64,000 bases of DNA, taken from assembly GCF_029227915.1 (NCBI RefSeq), contig NC_079882.1, positions 17,560,501 to 17,624,500 of the forward strand, given 5' to 3'. Source of the stretch: Hydractinia symbiolongicarpus. Taxonomy: Eukaryota > Cnidaria > Hydrozoa > Anthoathecata > Hydractiniidae. The position numbers and the translations under genes were made by a program. Below the pieces are notes generated by a model. That model did not search any database and had not been told where the DNA came from. It saw nothing but the letters and a program-made list of their open reading frames with translations. Numbering within the stretch: the first letter of the stretch is position 1; every line of letters begins with the position of its first letter. This document shows positions 12,501 through 27,500 of the stretch, piece after piece.

Positions 12501-15500
12501 AAATCGTCTTGTTAACAATATTTCGTGGTAGCTGAGAGACACCTATTACCCCTGTTAAGAATACTGCCTATATTTTCTGCTTTTGCCATAAAGCCATAAA
12601 CTGGAAAGACGTAAAGATTTATCAAACACTTTTTTACAGTTGCCAACTCTCAAGTTTAAAGAGCTTATAAAAATCTCACCATTTAAATTTGCTCCGCCGA
12701 AGTGCTTAAAGTGTGTTCCGGTTTTGCTTTAGGTCTAGTTCTAAAATTATATTAAAAAGTTGCTTTTCGTGCTTTTCCGTTGTAGTTTTGTACTTTTACA
12801 TTGTGTTTTTATCTCACCAAAATAAAATATTATAAGCTTGTCTTTTCAGAAATCATTATGTGAATTTAAAGGTATTTGTTTAATCTCAGGTTACTAATAT
12901 AAGCGAAGAGTTTGGTGCTGGTTTGCCATTAAATAAAGAAGCTAGAAAGTGGACATTACGGTTAGCAAGGGAGCAAAAAAATAGACGGAAGAAGGTAAAC
13001 GAACTGGAAAGACTACAAGCTTCGACATCAACAGATTCTAATTCGACGGTAAGGTTTGTTGGTATACAATTAGAACCGGAGCAGTAAACTCGCATATTAA
13101 TTTTTTTGTTGTCCTTTAGACTGAACCTGGTGCTAGTAGCGATGGTACTAAGACAACGGAGCAGTCCGTTGAAGGACTAGCAGAGGAGATACGCCATTTA
13201 GAGGTTTTACAGGCTAAAGCAGAAGCTCGTGTTGAAGCACTTCGAGAAGCAGGAGGTAATAAGGCCACTTCACTGCAACCTATGGATTGGGGGCTATCCA
13301 TTAAGTAGGTATGCAGGTCGAGGTGTGGGGAGTCATTGCATGCAGCAGCGTAAATGAAGTGTACGCATCATTTGACATATATATGCATCTCCAATTTCTT
13401 TTCGTCTAATCTGAAAGCTTACAGTTGCGTACAAGCTGTTGTAAACTTGTAGCAGTCAAAAAGTTATTCATTTGATAATTTTTACAGTATTGGTCCAAAA
13501 GCTGAGTGTCGTGAGCTGCCTCTAAAATCTCTTAGGTGCCGCTAAAATGCAAGATGTTGCTTATAAACCTAAAAGTGACAGTGAAGGCGCTAAAGATGTT
13601 GGCTTTTTTTCTCTCTTTAGGTCAGTATTATATTGCTTTTATTTATTTATTTTTTATTTTTTTTCAGTGAATGTGGACGAATGGTTACAGGGTGCACTTG
13701 CTGAACAAGAGAATGAAGAAGATGACGTGACTCGCAGTGAAAACGGTATAATGATTTGACACGGAAAGTTTTTAAGAGTGGGCTTGCCTTATGCTTTGCT
13801 CAGTATTTTAGCGATTTATATCGATGTGAAAAAACTGTGTTGTATTTTCTATTTGATATAATTAAATAACCCATGTTACAGATGAAATGGAAGATGAAGA
13901 TGATTTTGGAGAAGACGAGTGGGATGATCCTTCCCCTGGATCAAACGCTCTTGCTTATTCAGATGATGCCTTATCAACAACATCGTCAGTCAATCCGAAA
14001 TGTTTTACAACTCCTGCCATAGCTTTGTACTCATTTCAGGTAAAAAATCTTTATACTGACTTTAAGCTCCACAAATCAGTACTGGATTTATGAATTAGGG
14101 GGTGTAAATTTTAATGCAGCTCTAAGACTTAATGCTTCATTTTTTGACAGGCTAGTTCACAAGAAGAGCTGTCTATTACTGATGGTGAAGAACTGGTATT
14201 TATTGAACGCGAAGGCGATGGCTGGTGTAAAGTACGTTTTTATTCTTTTATACTTCGACTTCTGATTCTTGATGTTTCATTTTTGATGTTTCATTTTTGA
14301 TGTTTCATTTTTGATGTTTCATTTTTGATGTTTCATTTTTGATGTTTCATATTTGATGTTTCATATTTGATGTTTCATATTTGATGTTTCATTTTCAATG
14401 TTTCATTTTTAATGTTTCATTTTTATGTTTCATTTTTATGTTTCATTTTTAATGTTTCGTTTTTGATGTTTCATTTCCCTTTTACGCATTTATTTTTTAC
14501 ACTAATTTGTATACCTGTTGCCTTCATCGTAAAGATCTTGAAATACTGATCAAAAAATTGTATAGGATCATGTACTTTTGATAAACGGTTGCAGAGATAT
14601 TAGGGTTTGAAGGTTTTTTGATGACGTCATGAACCCGTCCATTCCGAAACGGATTCGGGGATCCAGGTTTGGGAAAATTACCCAAATTGGTCCTAGGTGG
14701 TCCCTAGTTACCCATGCGGTGAAAAATGGCTTCATTAATTTAATATAGGATATTGACGTTAAAGTAGTGTTATTTTCGCCGCGCCGTAGCGTCAGAAAAT
14801 TTGACATATTGGGGATGCATTTTTCGGCAACATCAAAGGAAAATGAAGAAATCCACTTTGCCTGTCACAGACACACAGACAAACACACTTAGCGTATTAT
14901 TATATAGACTAGTCGATAAGGCCCGTGGAAAAATCCACTTAGGCAAAAGCCCAATGAAAAAATAGGTTGCTTTAGATGTTTTGCTGACGTCAGCAGTGCA
15001 TATACAAAAAAAAATGTTCTTAAAATCTTACACCAAATATCAAATGTCAAATAGCATTTAATCCTCCACACAAATCTTACACAAAATAAAAAAGAACAGC
15101 ATGCAAGGTGCAAAATCTAGTTGATAAAAGGTTACAACATAGACACTCACAACATCAACACTCACAACACCATCTAAACCGACACTAAGAATACCGACAG
15201 TTACAACACCGACAGTCACAACACGAATAATAACAATGTTAGAAATAACGCTTCTCAAATATGTACATCTTATAAGTGATTATGTTGAAAACCCTCAGTA
15301 TTTTATTCTGAAATTTCAAAAAGGAGGCTTGCAAAGAGTTAGCACAAATCAACAAAAATAAGTTCTTTACACATTTTAAATATTGTCTTTCCCTTGAAAG
15401 CTTATACAAAAATATGAAAAAGCCATAGTTTGGAAAACATCAAATTTAAATCTAGAAAAATCAGTCACTTCGGTTGCATACCATCCTCTCTCGCAAAGTT

Positions 15501-18500
15501 ACAGAAAATGTAAAAATCAACCAGTTAAGAACACAAAAAATTTCTTTTTTAGTATGATGATCCATACTGCCCTTTACCAACAATTTTAAACCTAAATGTC
15601 AAAAAATCAATAAGCAAAGAATAAACTTAAATCAACAAACATTGTATATATACGGTTCATAAACAAAAGTTTACACAAAATGTAAAACAAATCGGTTTTT
15701 GAAAAACACATCTAAATTAACAAAAATAAGTTCATTCAGCATGTCGTATATTGCCATTACCCATTAATCTTCCACAAAAAGGTTATGAACCACATCAAAA
15801 TTTAAAAAAATCAGTGATTTCAGTGCATACAGTCCACCCGTTTAGATTACAAAATATAAAAGACAAAAACAGTTGCAGTCAGAACATTAAGTAATCATCA
15901 GCAAACATTTATCCCTACAAAATTTTGTAAAATTCTCAAGAAAAACAAAAACGTGAAACCATGGAATTTTCTTTCAGCAAAAATGACATTAAATACAGTT
16001 AACAATAGTTTATATTACGAAATATAAAGACATCAGGTTATACAACAGCTTACAGTGAAGTCTGATTCTACAAAAAGTTGTTCTTTCAGTATTGCATGTG
16101 GTTTATTTCCACAAAAATTTCCACAAAATTTTAAAAAACAGCATTTTGTAACACAAACCATTATAAACTGACTTAATCATACCATTCTCTCATAATTTTT
16201 TTTAACCTAAAGTCATCATAAACACACGTAAATTTCCAATCAAATGTAAAAAAACCCTGTAAAAAAACCTGGCATATTACATGTAGGCTGACAAAAGTTT
16301 AACGGAATGTCAGAAACAAAACAATAAGAATAACTTAACACACACACTGTAAATTCTATAAAATTCGTTCCACTTGTCATATTATGGTCCCCTTTGTAAA
16401 GTTCACAGGTAATGTGAAAAAATTATACTCTATGGGCATAACAATGAGTCACACCATCCTAAAAAGTTCAAGAAAGATTTTGTAGCTAGCTTGTTTCATC
16501 ATAATTCGTGTTCAAAAAAGTAGAGATAGGTTAGAGCTAGCTAAGCTTGGGATGGGAGCCTTAAAGCTAACATTAGCTATCAGATAACAGTAGCTAAGAC
16601 ACCCAGTTAAATATACTTAAACTGGGGAGACTTAACTGGGTCTATAGCTAGCTATTCATGCTTAGTAAAAGACATTATAAAGAGTAATGTAAAACAAACC
16701 AAAGTTTTCTGTTTGTCCAGCAAATTAGTTTGTTAGCCAGCTAACAGCTTTATCTAGCATTTTGAATTTTAGTTCAAATACATTAGTTACGCACCAGGGG
16801 ACACATTAATTATGCAAAAAATTGTAAACAAATATGGCTAGCTTTTTTATTTTTAACGCGGTAAAAACTTTAAGAATTTGCAGCTTTAATGGATTTTTTT
16901 TGAGAATGCGATTTTGCTTGACAATTTTAAGTGTACTACATAAAAAAGTAACACGCAGCTTCAACGACATAAAAACGGAACGTCTAAATATATCAAAGTT
17001 ATTACTTTTTCTGAATTCCAATCCACTTGAAACTCTAGCATGCATTTTCTACTTCTAACTTTACTTTACTACTCCCTAGCTTCACTCTTTACTTCCGAAG
17101 TAACTTCTTGTGGCTTTCAACTTTATTTTGCTACTTCTACTTCTTTACTTAGAGTTTTCTTTTTATGAATCACTTTTTGCACTTTTTTCAAGACGAAGGG
17201 ACCTTTCTTTTGTGTTTTTTTCGGTGTCGAGGGACACCATTTTTGGAAAGTTAGCCGTTAAATTTATTTTAGCAAATCAAATTGAGTCGTTTTCATCACG
17301 TGACGTAAACAAAGTACACCCGCTAACAAAATAGACATATTTTTTTCGGTAACATCAAAGATTTTTACGGCAACATCAAAGGAAAATAACGATATCAACT
17401 TTGCCTGTCACAGACACACGGAACTGTCGTATTATTATATAGACTAGTCGATAAGGCCCGTGGAAAAATCCACTTAGGCAGGATAACAGAGAATAACAAC
17501 CGTCATTTAAATTTGGATGACGTCAGCAGAGACATGTCAGAACACAAATTTTTTTTCAGAAATTTGTATGCCTGTTGCCTTCATCGTATAGATTTTGAAA
17601 CGCTGATCAAGAAAATGTATAGGATCGCGTATTTTTGACAAACGGTTGCAGAGATATTAGGGTTTGAAGGTTCTTCGTGACGTCATCAACCCGTCTATTC
17701 CCGAAACGGATTCGGGGACCCAGGTTTGGAAAACTTACCCAAATTGGTCCCAGGTAGTCCCTAGTTACCCACACAGGAGATGACGTCAGTTATTTCCAAC
17801 CGTTTCCAAGTTATTTAGCCTTAAATTTAAAAGTGCAATGCAATGGCTTCACTAATCTTAATATACTTTCCTTTGACGTCAATATTGCTTTAACGTCACA
17901 GTTTGGTAATTTACAGAACAAATTTATAGACGATGTTTTATAGACTTTATCAAAGAAATTTTATCCACTTTGCAAAAGTCACACACAGACAGAACTGGCG
18001 TATTATTATATAGATCACTAGTCGATAAATCCCGTGGAAAAATCCACTGAGGCAGGATAAAATTGAAAAATAAGCGTCATATGAATTTTGAAGACGTCAG
18101 AAACCCATCTACAAAAAAAAATAGTACCTTGTTTTCTTTTTTCCTCCATTGTGTAGGGCTTACACTGCTGATCAAGAAAATGTATATGATCGTGTGGTGT
18201 TGATGAGGCGAGTAATGAAATATAAGGGTTTAAAAATTTTGCTGACGTCAGCAATGGCCCGTCAAAACCCCCAATTTTTTTTTTAGAAATTTGTATACCT
18301 GTTGCCTTTATCGTATAGATCTTGAAACGTTGATGAAGAAAATGTATAGGATTATGTACTTTTGACAAACGGTTGCAGAGATATCAAGGTTTAAAGGTTT
18401 TTTGATGACGTCATCAACCCGTCCATTCCGAAACGGATTCGGGGACCCAGGTTTGGGAAACTTACCCAAATTGGTCCCAGGTAGTCCCTAGTTACCCACG

Positions 18501-21500
18501 CAGGAGATGACGTCAGTTATTTCCATCGTTTCCAAGTTATTTAGCCTTAAATTTAAAAGTGCAATGCAATGGCTTCTCTAATCTTAATATACTTTCCTTT
18601 GACGTCAATACTATTTTAATGTTAAAGTTTGGTAATTTACAGACCAAATTTATAGGCGATGTTTTATAGACTTTATCAAAGAAATTTATCCACTTTGCAA
18701 AAGTCAGACAGAACTGGCGTATTATTATATAGACTAGTCGATAAGGCCCGTGGAGAAATCCACTTAGGCAGATGGGCAATAGAAAAATAGGTTGTTTTAG
18801 ATGTTTTGCTGACGTCAGCAGTGAAGATCCCAAAAAAGTTAGAGAAATTTATTTTATTATTTTATTGTAATGTGTAGAGGTTGAATCACGCTGATCAAAA
18901 TAATGTGTAGGATAATATGTTTTCGAGGACGCAAAAAGAGATATAAGTGTTTAAAAATTGTGCTGACGTCAGCAAAGGCCCGTGAAAACACAAAAAATTT
19001 TTTTTCAGAAATTCATGTACCTGTTGCCTCCCTCGTATAGATCTTGAAACGCTGATCAAGAAAATGTATAGGATCATGTACTTTTGACCAACGGTTACGG
19101 AAACATTGTGGTTTAAAGGTTTTTTGATGACGTCATAAACCCGTTCATTCCGAAATGGATGGACCCAGGTTTGGAAAATTACCCAAATTGGTCCCAGTTG
19201 GTCCCTAGTTACCCACGCGGTTAAAAAACATTGACGTCACCAACTCGTTTCCAAGTTATTTGGCCTCAAAATTTTAGGTGCACTGTAATGGCTTCACTAA
19301 TCTTAATTAACTTTCCTTTGACGTCAATACTATTTTAGCGTTAAAGTTTGGTAAATTACAGAACAATTTTATAGGCGATGTTTTATAGAATTTGTTAAAG
19401 AAAATTGTGAAGAATATAATCCACTTTGCAAAAGTCACAGACAGACAGAACTGGCGTATTATTATATAGACTAGTCGATAAGGCCCGTGGAAGAATCCAC
19501 TCAGGCAGAAGAGAATAGCTTGTTTAAGGAGTTTTGCTGACAACAGCGGTACAGATACGAAAAACATTGGCGAAATTTACTTCATTTATTGCCTGTAATG
19601 TAGAGGTTAAAACGCTGATCAAAATAATGTATACATGTTTTCGACGAACGCCCAAGGAGATATAAGGTTTTAAAATTTTTGCTGACGTCAGCAAACACCC
19701 GCCAAAACACACCAAATATTTTTTTTAGAAATTTGTTTACCTGTTGCTAATATCGTATAGGTCATGAAACACTGATCAAGAAAATGTATTGGATCATGTA
19801 TCTTTGACAAATGGTTGCAGAGATATTAATGTTAAAGTAGCGCTATTGACGTCACGCCGTAACGTCAGAAAATGTAACATTTCAAACATACCTTTTTCGG
19901 TCACATCAAAGGAAAATAACGATATCTGCTTTGCCTGTTACAGACACACACACACAGAGTCTCCGTATTAACAAATATGTTCGGAAACCTTTGTAAACTA
20001 TCTAAAACCTTTTCGCAAACAAATTTTTTTTCTAAAAATTGTAGCTTATCACAAATGTCAAGATTACAGAATATCCATAAAGCAAGACTTGAACAATTAG
20101 ACCAATCATAAAAGCTTTTGGTCTATATTATAATCATCACTAGTCGATTAGGCCCGTGGAAAAATCCACTTAGGCAGAAAAACAATTGAAAAGTTCTGTC
20201 ATTTCAATTTTGATGACATCAGCAAATATTTCAGTATATTAAATATGCCTTTTACTAAAAAAAATAATCTGAAAATGCATAAAAAGAAAGTATATAAGTC
20301 ATAATTTAACAAAAAATTCTTAAAATCTAACACAAAATATCAAATGTCAAATTGCATGAAATCCTCCCAACAAAACTTCAGACAAAATATGAAAAACAAT
20401 GGCATGGAAGGTGTAAAATCTAGTTAGTAGAAAGTGACAACATTGACAGTCACAACCCAGACAGTTACGACAACAATAATAATAATGTCAGAAATAACAC
20501 ATATCTCAAATATGTATACATCTTATTATGTGATTATGTTGAAAACCTTCAATATTTTAATCTAAAGTGTCGAAAAGAAAGGCTTGCAACAGTAAGCACA
20601 GATCTATGAAATAAGTTCTTTACGCATTTTAAACATTGTCTTTTCCCTAAATGCTTATACAACAATACAACCTGAATAATATCAAAAAGCCATACTTAAA
20701 CAAACACAAAACACCTAAAAACAAAAAGTTAAACTTTGAAAAATCATTTATTCGGTTGCATACCATCCTCTCCTGCAAAAATATGCACAAAATGTAAAAA
20801 TTAACCGTTTAACAAAACAATTTTTTATCTAATGATCCGTACGGACTTTACCAAACATTTTAACCTGAAATGTCGAAAAAGCAATGAGCAAGGAGTAAAT
20901 TCCAAATCAACAAAAATCATTATTTTGAAAACATTGTATATATATATGGTCCTTCCTCACAAAAGTTTACAATAAATGTAGAACACAAAGGTTTATGAGG
21001 AGCAAATCAAAATATGAACAAAAATCAGTTCAATTGGCATACACTTTTTCTCCACAAAAGTGTAAAAAAAGAATGGTTGTAGGAAATACTTCTGATTCAA
21101 CAAAAATCAGTATTTGCATCTGGTACTCATTAAATATTACCCAAAATTTCAAAAAACTGTGATTTGGAACGCATCAAATTTATAAATAGAGAGGGATCAG
21201 TCATTTCGGTATGTTGTACAGAGTCCTGCCCGGTAAGAATTTATACAAAATATAAAAAAAACACAAGTTTTTTCGGTGTTGTACTCCCTCAAAAAAGTTG
21301 AAACTTTTCTTAATTGAGACAAAATGCCATAAACAAAAACATTTTAGTCAGAACATCTAGAACAACAAAAATCACTACACTTAAGGTACCAGAATTACTA
21401 CATGTTAAATAAAAATCGTTTCGTCATATTGCATGTAACCCATGTATATATATAAGTTTAGTTACACAAAATGTGAAAAATACATTATTTGCATACACAA

Positions 21501-24500
21501 ATTGTGAAAAATACATTATTTGCTTAAAAACAGTCCTTAAACTCTTCTTAAATATTATGTAATACTTTTTTAAAAGTTGTTGTGGCTTGTTAATTTAAGC
21601 TTAAAATGTCAATTAAAATAAGTTACAGTCACATTCTTAGCAAAGACCACTAAGATTAGCTTACATGTAAAAAGCAACATAAAACTGAAGCTAACATAAG
21701 GTAGCTACAGCAGCTAATAGCTGGTCACTTAAATATAAACTGGAGACTTAGCAAGGTATAAAAAACATGGCTACATATTTATAAATTCCTAGCTACCTAG
21801 CTAGTTGTTGTTGGTGTGGTTGATGCTAGCTAACAAACATGTCTCGCATCAATAATATCATCAAAACTTTAAAAAACATAAACAAACCTTACAGAAACCT
21901 TTCTATACTTCATTTATATACCATGCCCCTTTTTAAATGCTTTTGTAAAGATTTATTTTGAAGGCAAGAGAAGACAAATGCTTAAGCCATCAGCCATCTT
22001 TTTTGCAAACACAATTTCCGTTACTTTGTGCTAGAACTTCATTTAACAAACCACACAAAACTCGCGGCTTTTCACGACAAAGAAGATATATTTTTTTCGG
22101 CAACATCAAATATTTTTTTCGGCAACATTAAAGGAAAATGACGATATCAACTTTGCCTGTCACAGACAGACGGACACACTTAGCGTATTATTATATAGAC
22201 TAGTCGATAAGGCCCGTGGAAAAATCCACTTAGGCAAAAGGCCAATGAAAAATAGGTTGCTTTAGATGTGTTGCTGACGTCAGTAGTGCATATACAAAAA
22301 AAAAATGTTCTTAAAATCTTTCATCAAATGTCAAATCGCATTAAATCCTCCACACAAATCTTACACAAAGTAAAAAAGAACAGTTTGCAAGGTGTAAAAT
22401 ATAGTTGATAAAAAGTTACAACAACGACACTCACAACATCGACACTCACAACACCAATACTCACAAAACCGACAGTAAGAACACCGACAGTTAGATAATA
22501 ATAATCTCAGAAATAACGCATCTCAAATATGTACATCTTAAGTGATTACGTTGAAAACCCTCAGTATTTTATTCTGAAATGTCAAAAAGGAAGCCTGCAA
22601 GAGTTAGCGCAAATCAACAAATATATAAGTTATTTTACACATTTAAAATATTGTCTTTCCCTTAAAAGATTATAGCCATAGTTTCGAAAACATCAAATTT
22701 AAATCTAGAAAAATCAGTCATTACGGTTGGATACCATCCTCTCCCACAAAAATTTACACAAAATGTAAAAATCAACCAGTTAAGAACACAAAAATTTTCC
22801 TTTTTAGTTCCGTACTGCCCTTTACCAACAATTTTAAACCTAAATGTCAAAAAATCAATGAGGAAAGAATAAACTTGAATCAACAAAGATCATTATTTTG
22901 GAAACATTGTATATGGTTCGTAAACAAAAGTTTACACAAAATGTAAAACAGATCGGTTTTTGAGAAACACATCTAAATCAACAAAAATAAGTTCATTCAG
23001 CATGTCGTATATTGCCATTACCCATTGATCTTCTACAAAAAGGTTATGAAACACATCAAAATTTAAAAAAATCAGTGATTTCAGTGCATACAGTCCTCGC
23101 GTTTAGATTACAAAATACAAAAAACAAAAACAGTTTCAGTCAGAACATTAAGTATATAATTTTTTATTATCAGCAAACATTTATCCCTACAAAATTTTGT
23201 AAAATTCTCAAGAAAAACAAAAACGTGAAACCATGGAATTTTCTTCCAGCAAAAATTACATCACATACAGTTAGTTCTCCCAAACAATAATTTATAATAC
23301 GAAATATAAAGACAAAGTTGTTTATATAGTCTGAAGATGTACTTAGTGTACGAAAAGCTTAACGAATAAATACTTTTTAACTTTCAAACTCGTTTTATTT
23401 TTTCTTAATTAGTAAAATATGGCTGTTATTTTTACCGATAAAGACATCAGCTTTACAACAGCTTACAGTGAAGTCTGATTCTACAAAGATTTGTTCTTTC
23501 AGTATATATATTGCATGTGGTCTATTTCCACAAAAGTTTACACAAAATTTCAAAAAAACAGCATTTTGCAACACGAACAATATAAACTGACAACCATTCC
23601 ATCCTCTCAAAAATGTTTTTAACCCAAAGTCATAAACCCACGTATATATAAATTTCCAATCAAATGTCAAAAACCCTTGTAAAAAAACCTGGCATTTTAC
23701 ATGTAGGCTGACAAAAGTTTAACAGGATGAGGAAACAAAACAATAAAAAATAACTTAATACACACACTTTAAATTCTATAAAATTTCTTCCACTTGTCAT
23801 ATTGTGGTCCCCTTGTAAAGTTTACAGGAAATGTGAAAAAATTATTCTCTATGGGCATAAAAATGTGTCACAGTATCCTAAAAGTTCAAGAAAGATTTTG
23901 TAGCTATAGCTTGTTGTTACATCATAATTCGTGTTCAAAAAAGAAGAGAAGTTTGAGTACTAAGGTAGCTATAAATACCTAAAAAAAGAGGAATAACGAC
24001 AAAACTTATAGATTAAAGCTAGCTACGGGATGGAGACTTGAAGCTAACATTAGCTAGCCAGCTAACAAAACAGTACCTAAGACACCCAGTTAAATATACT
24101 TATGCTGGGGAGACTTAGCTAAGTCTATAGCTAGCTGTTTATGCTTAGTAAAACATATATAAAGGAAAACAATAGCAATGTAAAAATTATGACATTTGCA
24201 GTTAGTTCAACAAACCAAAACTTTCTATTTCGCTGGCACATTTGTTTGGTAGCCAGCTAACAGCTTTATGCAGCATTTTAAATTTTAGGACAAATACATT
24301 AGTTATGCACCGGGGGATACATTAATTATGCAAAAAACAGTAAATGCTAGCTTTTTTATAAAAAACGCGGTAAAACATAAAACTTAAAGAATTTGAAGCT
24401 TTTAAGTGACTTTTTCCTGGCAAATGCGAGTCTGCCTGACACGTAACTCTAGCGACATAAAAACATAACGTCTAAAAATATCAAACTTCTTACTATATGT

Positions 24501-27500
24501 GAATCCAAATCGACTTTAAACCCAAGCTTTTATTTTCTACTTCTAACTTTTCTTTACTACTTCTAGCTGCACTCTTCACTTTCGAAGTAACTTCTCGTGG
24601 CTTCTAACTTTACTTTTGTACTTCTACTTCTCCACTTTTACTTTTCTTGCTTTTAATATCTGCACTTTTTTGTGACTAAGGGACGTCGAAAATAAGACAT
24701 TTTTTAACCGCTTCTTCAGTTCGCCTTTTGTGTCGAGAACTTTGTCGAGACATTTTTATGTTTGTTTGTTTTTACGCTAACGGAACTTTTTATTCGAATG
24801 CCGTCCCGTTCGAAAGTACGTATTTGAACGAATCATACTGCTTATTTTCTATCACGTGGTTTCTAACGGTTGCGAGACAAATGTAAACAAAACAAAAAAA
24901 CTCGAAAAACTCGCGCATTCGGGTGGTAAAAAATATCGTGTTTGCAATAGTGACAGACAGACACACGGAACTGGCTTATTATTATAAAAGACTAGTCGAT
25001 AAGGCCCGTGGAAAAATCCACTTAGGCAGAAGGACAATGGAAAAGTAGGTTGTTTTAGATTTTTTGCTGACGTCAGCAGTGCAATTGCAAAAATATTTGG
25101 CGAAATTTAGTTTATTCGTTGCCTGTACTATGCAGATGTTAAAACGCTGACCAAGAAAATTTATATGATCATATCTTTTTGATAAGCAGTTAATGAGACA
25201 TAAGGGTTTTAACATTTTGCTGATGTCAGCAATGGCCAGTCAAACCCCCCAAATTTTTTTTTTAGAAATTTGTATACCTGCTGCCTTCATTGTATAGGTC
25301 TTGAAACGCTTATCAAGAAAATGTATAGGATCGCGTATTTTTGACAAACGGTTGCAGAGATATTAGGATTTGAAGGTTTTTCGATGACGTCATCAACCCG
25401 TCCATTCCGAAACAAATTCGTGGACCCAGGTTTGGGAAAATTACCCAAATTGGTCCCTAGTTACCCACGCGGTGAAAAATCATTGACGTCACCACCTCGT
25501 TTCCAAGTTATTTGGCCTCAAAGTTTTAGGTGCACTGTAATGGCTTCACTAATCTTAATTAACTTTCCTTTGACGTCAATACTATTTTATCGGTAAAGTT
25601 TGGTAAATTACAGAACAATTTTATAGGCGATGTTTTATAGAATTTGTTAAAGAAAATTTTGAAGAATGTAATCCACTTTGCAAAAGTGACAGACAGACAC
25701 ACGGAACTGGCGTATTATTATATAGACTAGTCGATTAGGCCCGTGGAAAAATCCACTTAGGCAGAAAAACAATTGAAAAGTTCTGTCATTTGAATTTTGA
25801 TGACATCAGCAAATATTTCAGTATATTGAATATGCCTTTTACTAAAAAAATAATCTGAAAATGCATAAAAAGAAAGTATATAAGTCATAATTTAACAAAA
25901 AAGTTCTTAAAATCTAACACAAAATATCAAATGTCAAATCGCATGAAATCCTCCCAACAAAACGTCAGACAAAATATGAAAAACAATGGCGTGGAAGGTG
26001 TAAAATCTAGTTAGTAGAAAGTTACAACATTGACAGTCACAACCCAGACAGTTACGACAACAATAATAATAATGTGAGAAATAACACATCTCAAATATGT
26101 ATACATCTTATTATGTGATTATGTTGAAAACCTTCAATATTTTAATCTGAAATGTTGAAAAGAAAGGTTTGCAACAGTAAGCACAGATCTATGAAATAAG
26201 TTCTTTATGCATTTTAAACATTGTCTTTTCCCTAAATGCTTATACAACAATACAACCTGAATAATATCAAAAAGCCATACTTAAACAAACACAAAACACC
26301 AAAAAACAATAAGTTAAACTTTGAAAAATCATTTATTCGGTTGCATACCATCCTCTCCGGCAAAAATATGCACAAAATGTAAAAATTAACCGGTTAACAA
26401 AACAATTTTTTTGTCTCATGATCTGTACTGACTTTACCAAACATTTTAAACTGAAATGTCGAAAAAGCAATGAGCAAGAAGTAAATTTCAAATCAACAAA
26501 AATCATTATTTTGAAAACATTGTATATATATATATGGTCCTTCCTCACAAAAGTTTACAATAAATGTAGAACACAAAGGTTTATGAGGAGCAAATTAAAA
26601 TATGAACAAAAATCAGTTTAATTGGCATGTTTTATATTGTTTTCACCCATAAAATCTTCCACAAAATTGATATGAAACCCATCAAATTCAACTCAGAAAA
26701 AGCAGTCATTTAAGTGCATACAAAAATACAACTTGTAGAATATCAAATTATTATTTTTAGTATATATACTTGCATATGGTCCTCCCTCACAACAGTTAAA
26801 TTTTTGCACAAAATTTGCAACACAAAATACAAATTCTAAATAATTCCTATGGTTTTCCTCAAAAGTTTAATCAAAATATAAAAGATGAGAGGTGAACGAC
26901 AAAATCAAAGTTTGCAGAATTTAATTATTTTGGTATATATATATATATATGTCTATTGATATATGCCCTTTATCCAAAATGTGAAAAAGAAAAACAGTTT
27001 GCAACAAAATCAGTTATTCTGATGATATTGCATACACTTTTTCTCCACAAAAGTGTAAAAAAAGAATGGTTGTAGGAAATACTTCTGATTCAACAAAAAT
27101 CAGTATTTGCATCTTGTACTCATTAAATATTACCCAAAATTTCAAAAAACTGTGATTTGGAACGCATCAAATTTATAAATAGAGAGGGATCAGTCATTTC
27201 GGTATGTTGTACAGAGTCCTGCCCGGTAAGAATTTATACAAAATATAAAAAAAACACAAGTTTTTTCGGTGTTGTACTCCCTCAAAAAAGTTGAAACTTT
27301 TCTTAATTGAGACAAAATGCCATAAACAAAAACATTTTAGTCAGAACATCTAGAACAACAAAAATCACTACACTTAAGGTACCAGAATTACTACATGTTA
27401 AATAAAAATCGTTTCGTCATATTGCATGTAACCGATGTATATATATAAGTTTAGTTACACAAAATGTGAAAAATACATTATTTGCATACACAAATTGTGA

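Noticed and set aside
12850-12871. Possible 22-nt microexon with AG/GT borders between the exons ending 12489 and starting 12890
   Set aside because: Its inclusion shifts the frame and creates a stop a few codons into the next exon; skipping it keeps a perfect family match.
14260-14478. CRISPR-like regular repeats
   Set aside because: The units are contiguous 14-mers without spacers in eukaryotic intron DNA: a minisatellite.
16806-17334. Overlapping frames of 74-79 codons on both strands
   Set aside because: Low-complexity AT-rich Helitron body; no motif and not conserved as an ORF in the sister copy at 22200-24991.
18018-19715. Minus-strand frames repeating LLTSAKHLKQPIF and LSGFFHGPYRLVYI
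   Set aside because: They are translations of the conserved Helitron terminal sequence, recur only there, and never exceed about 116 codons.
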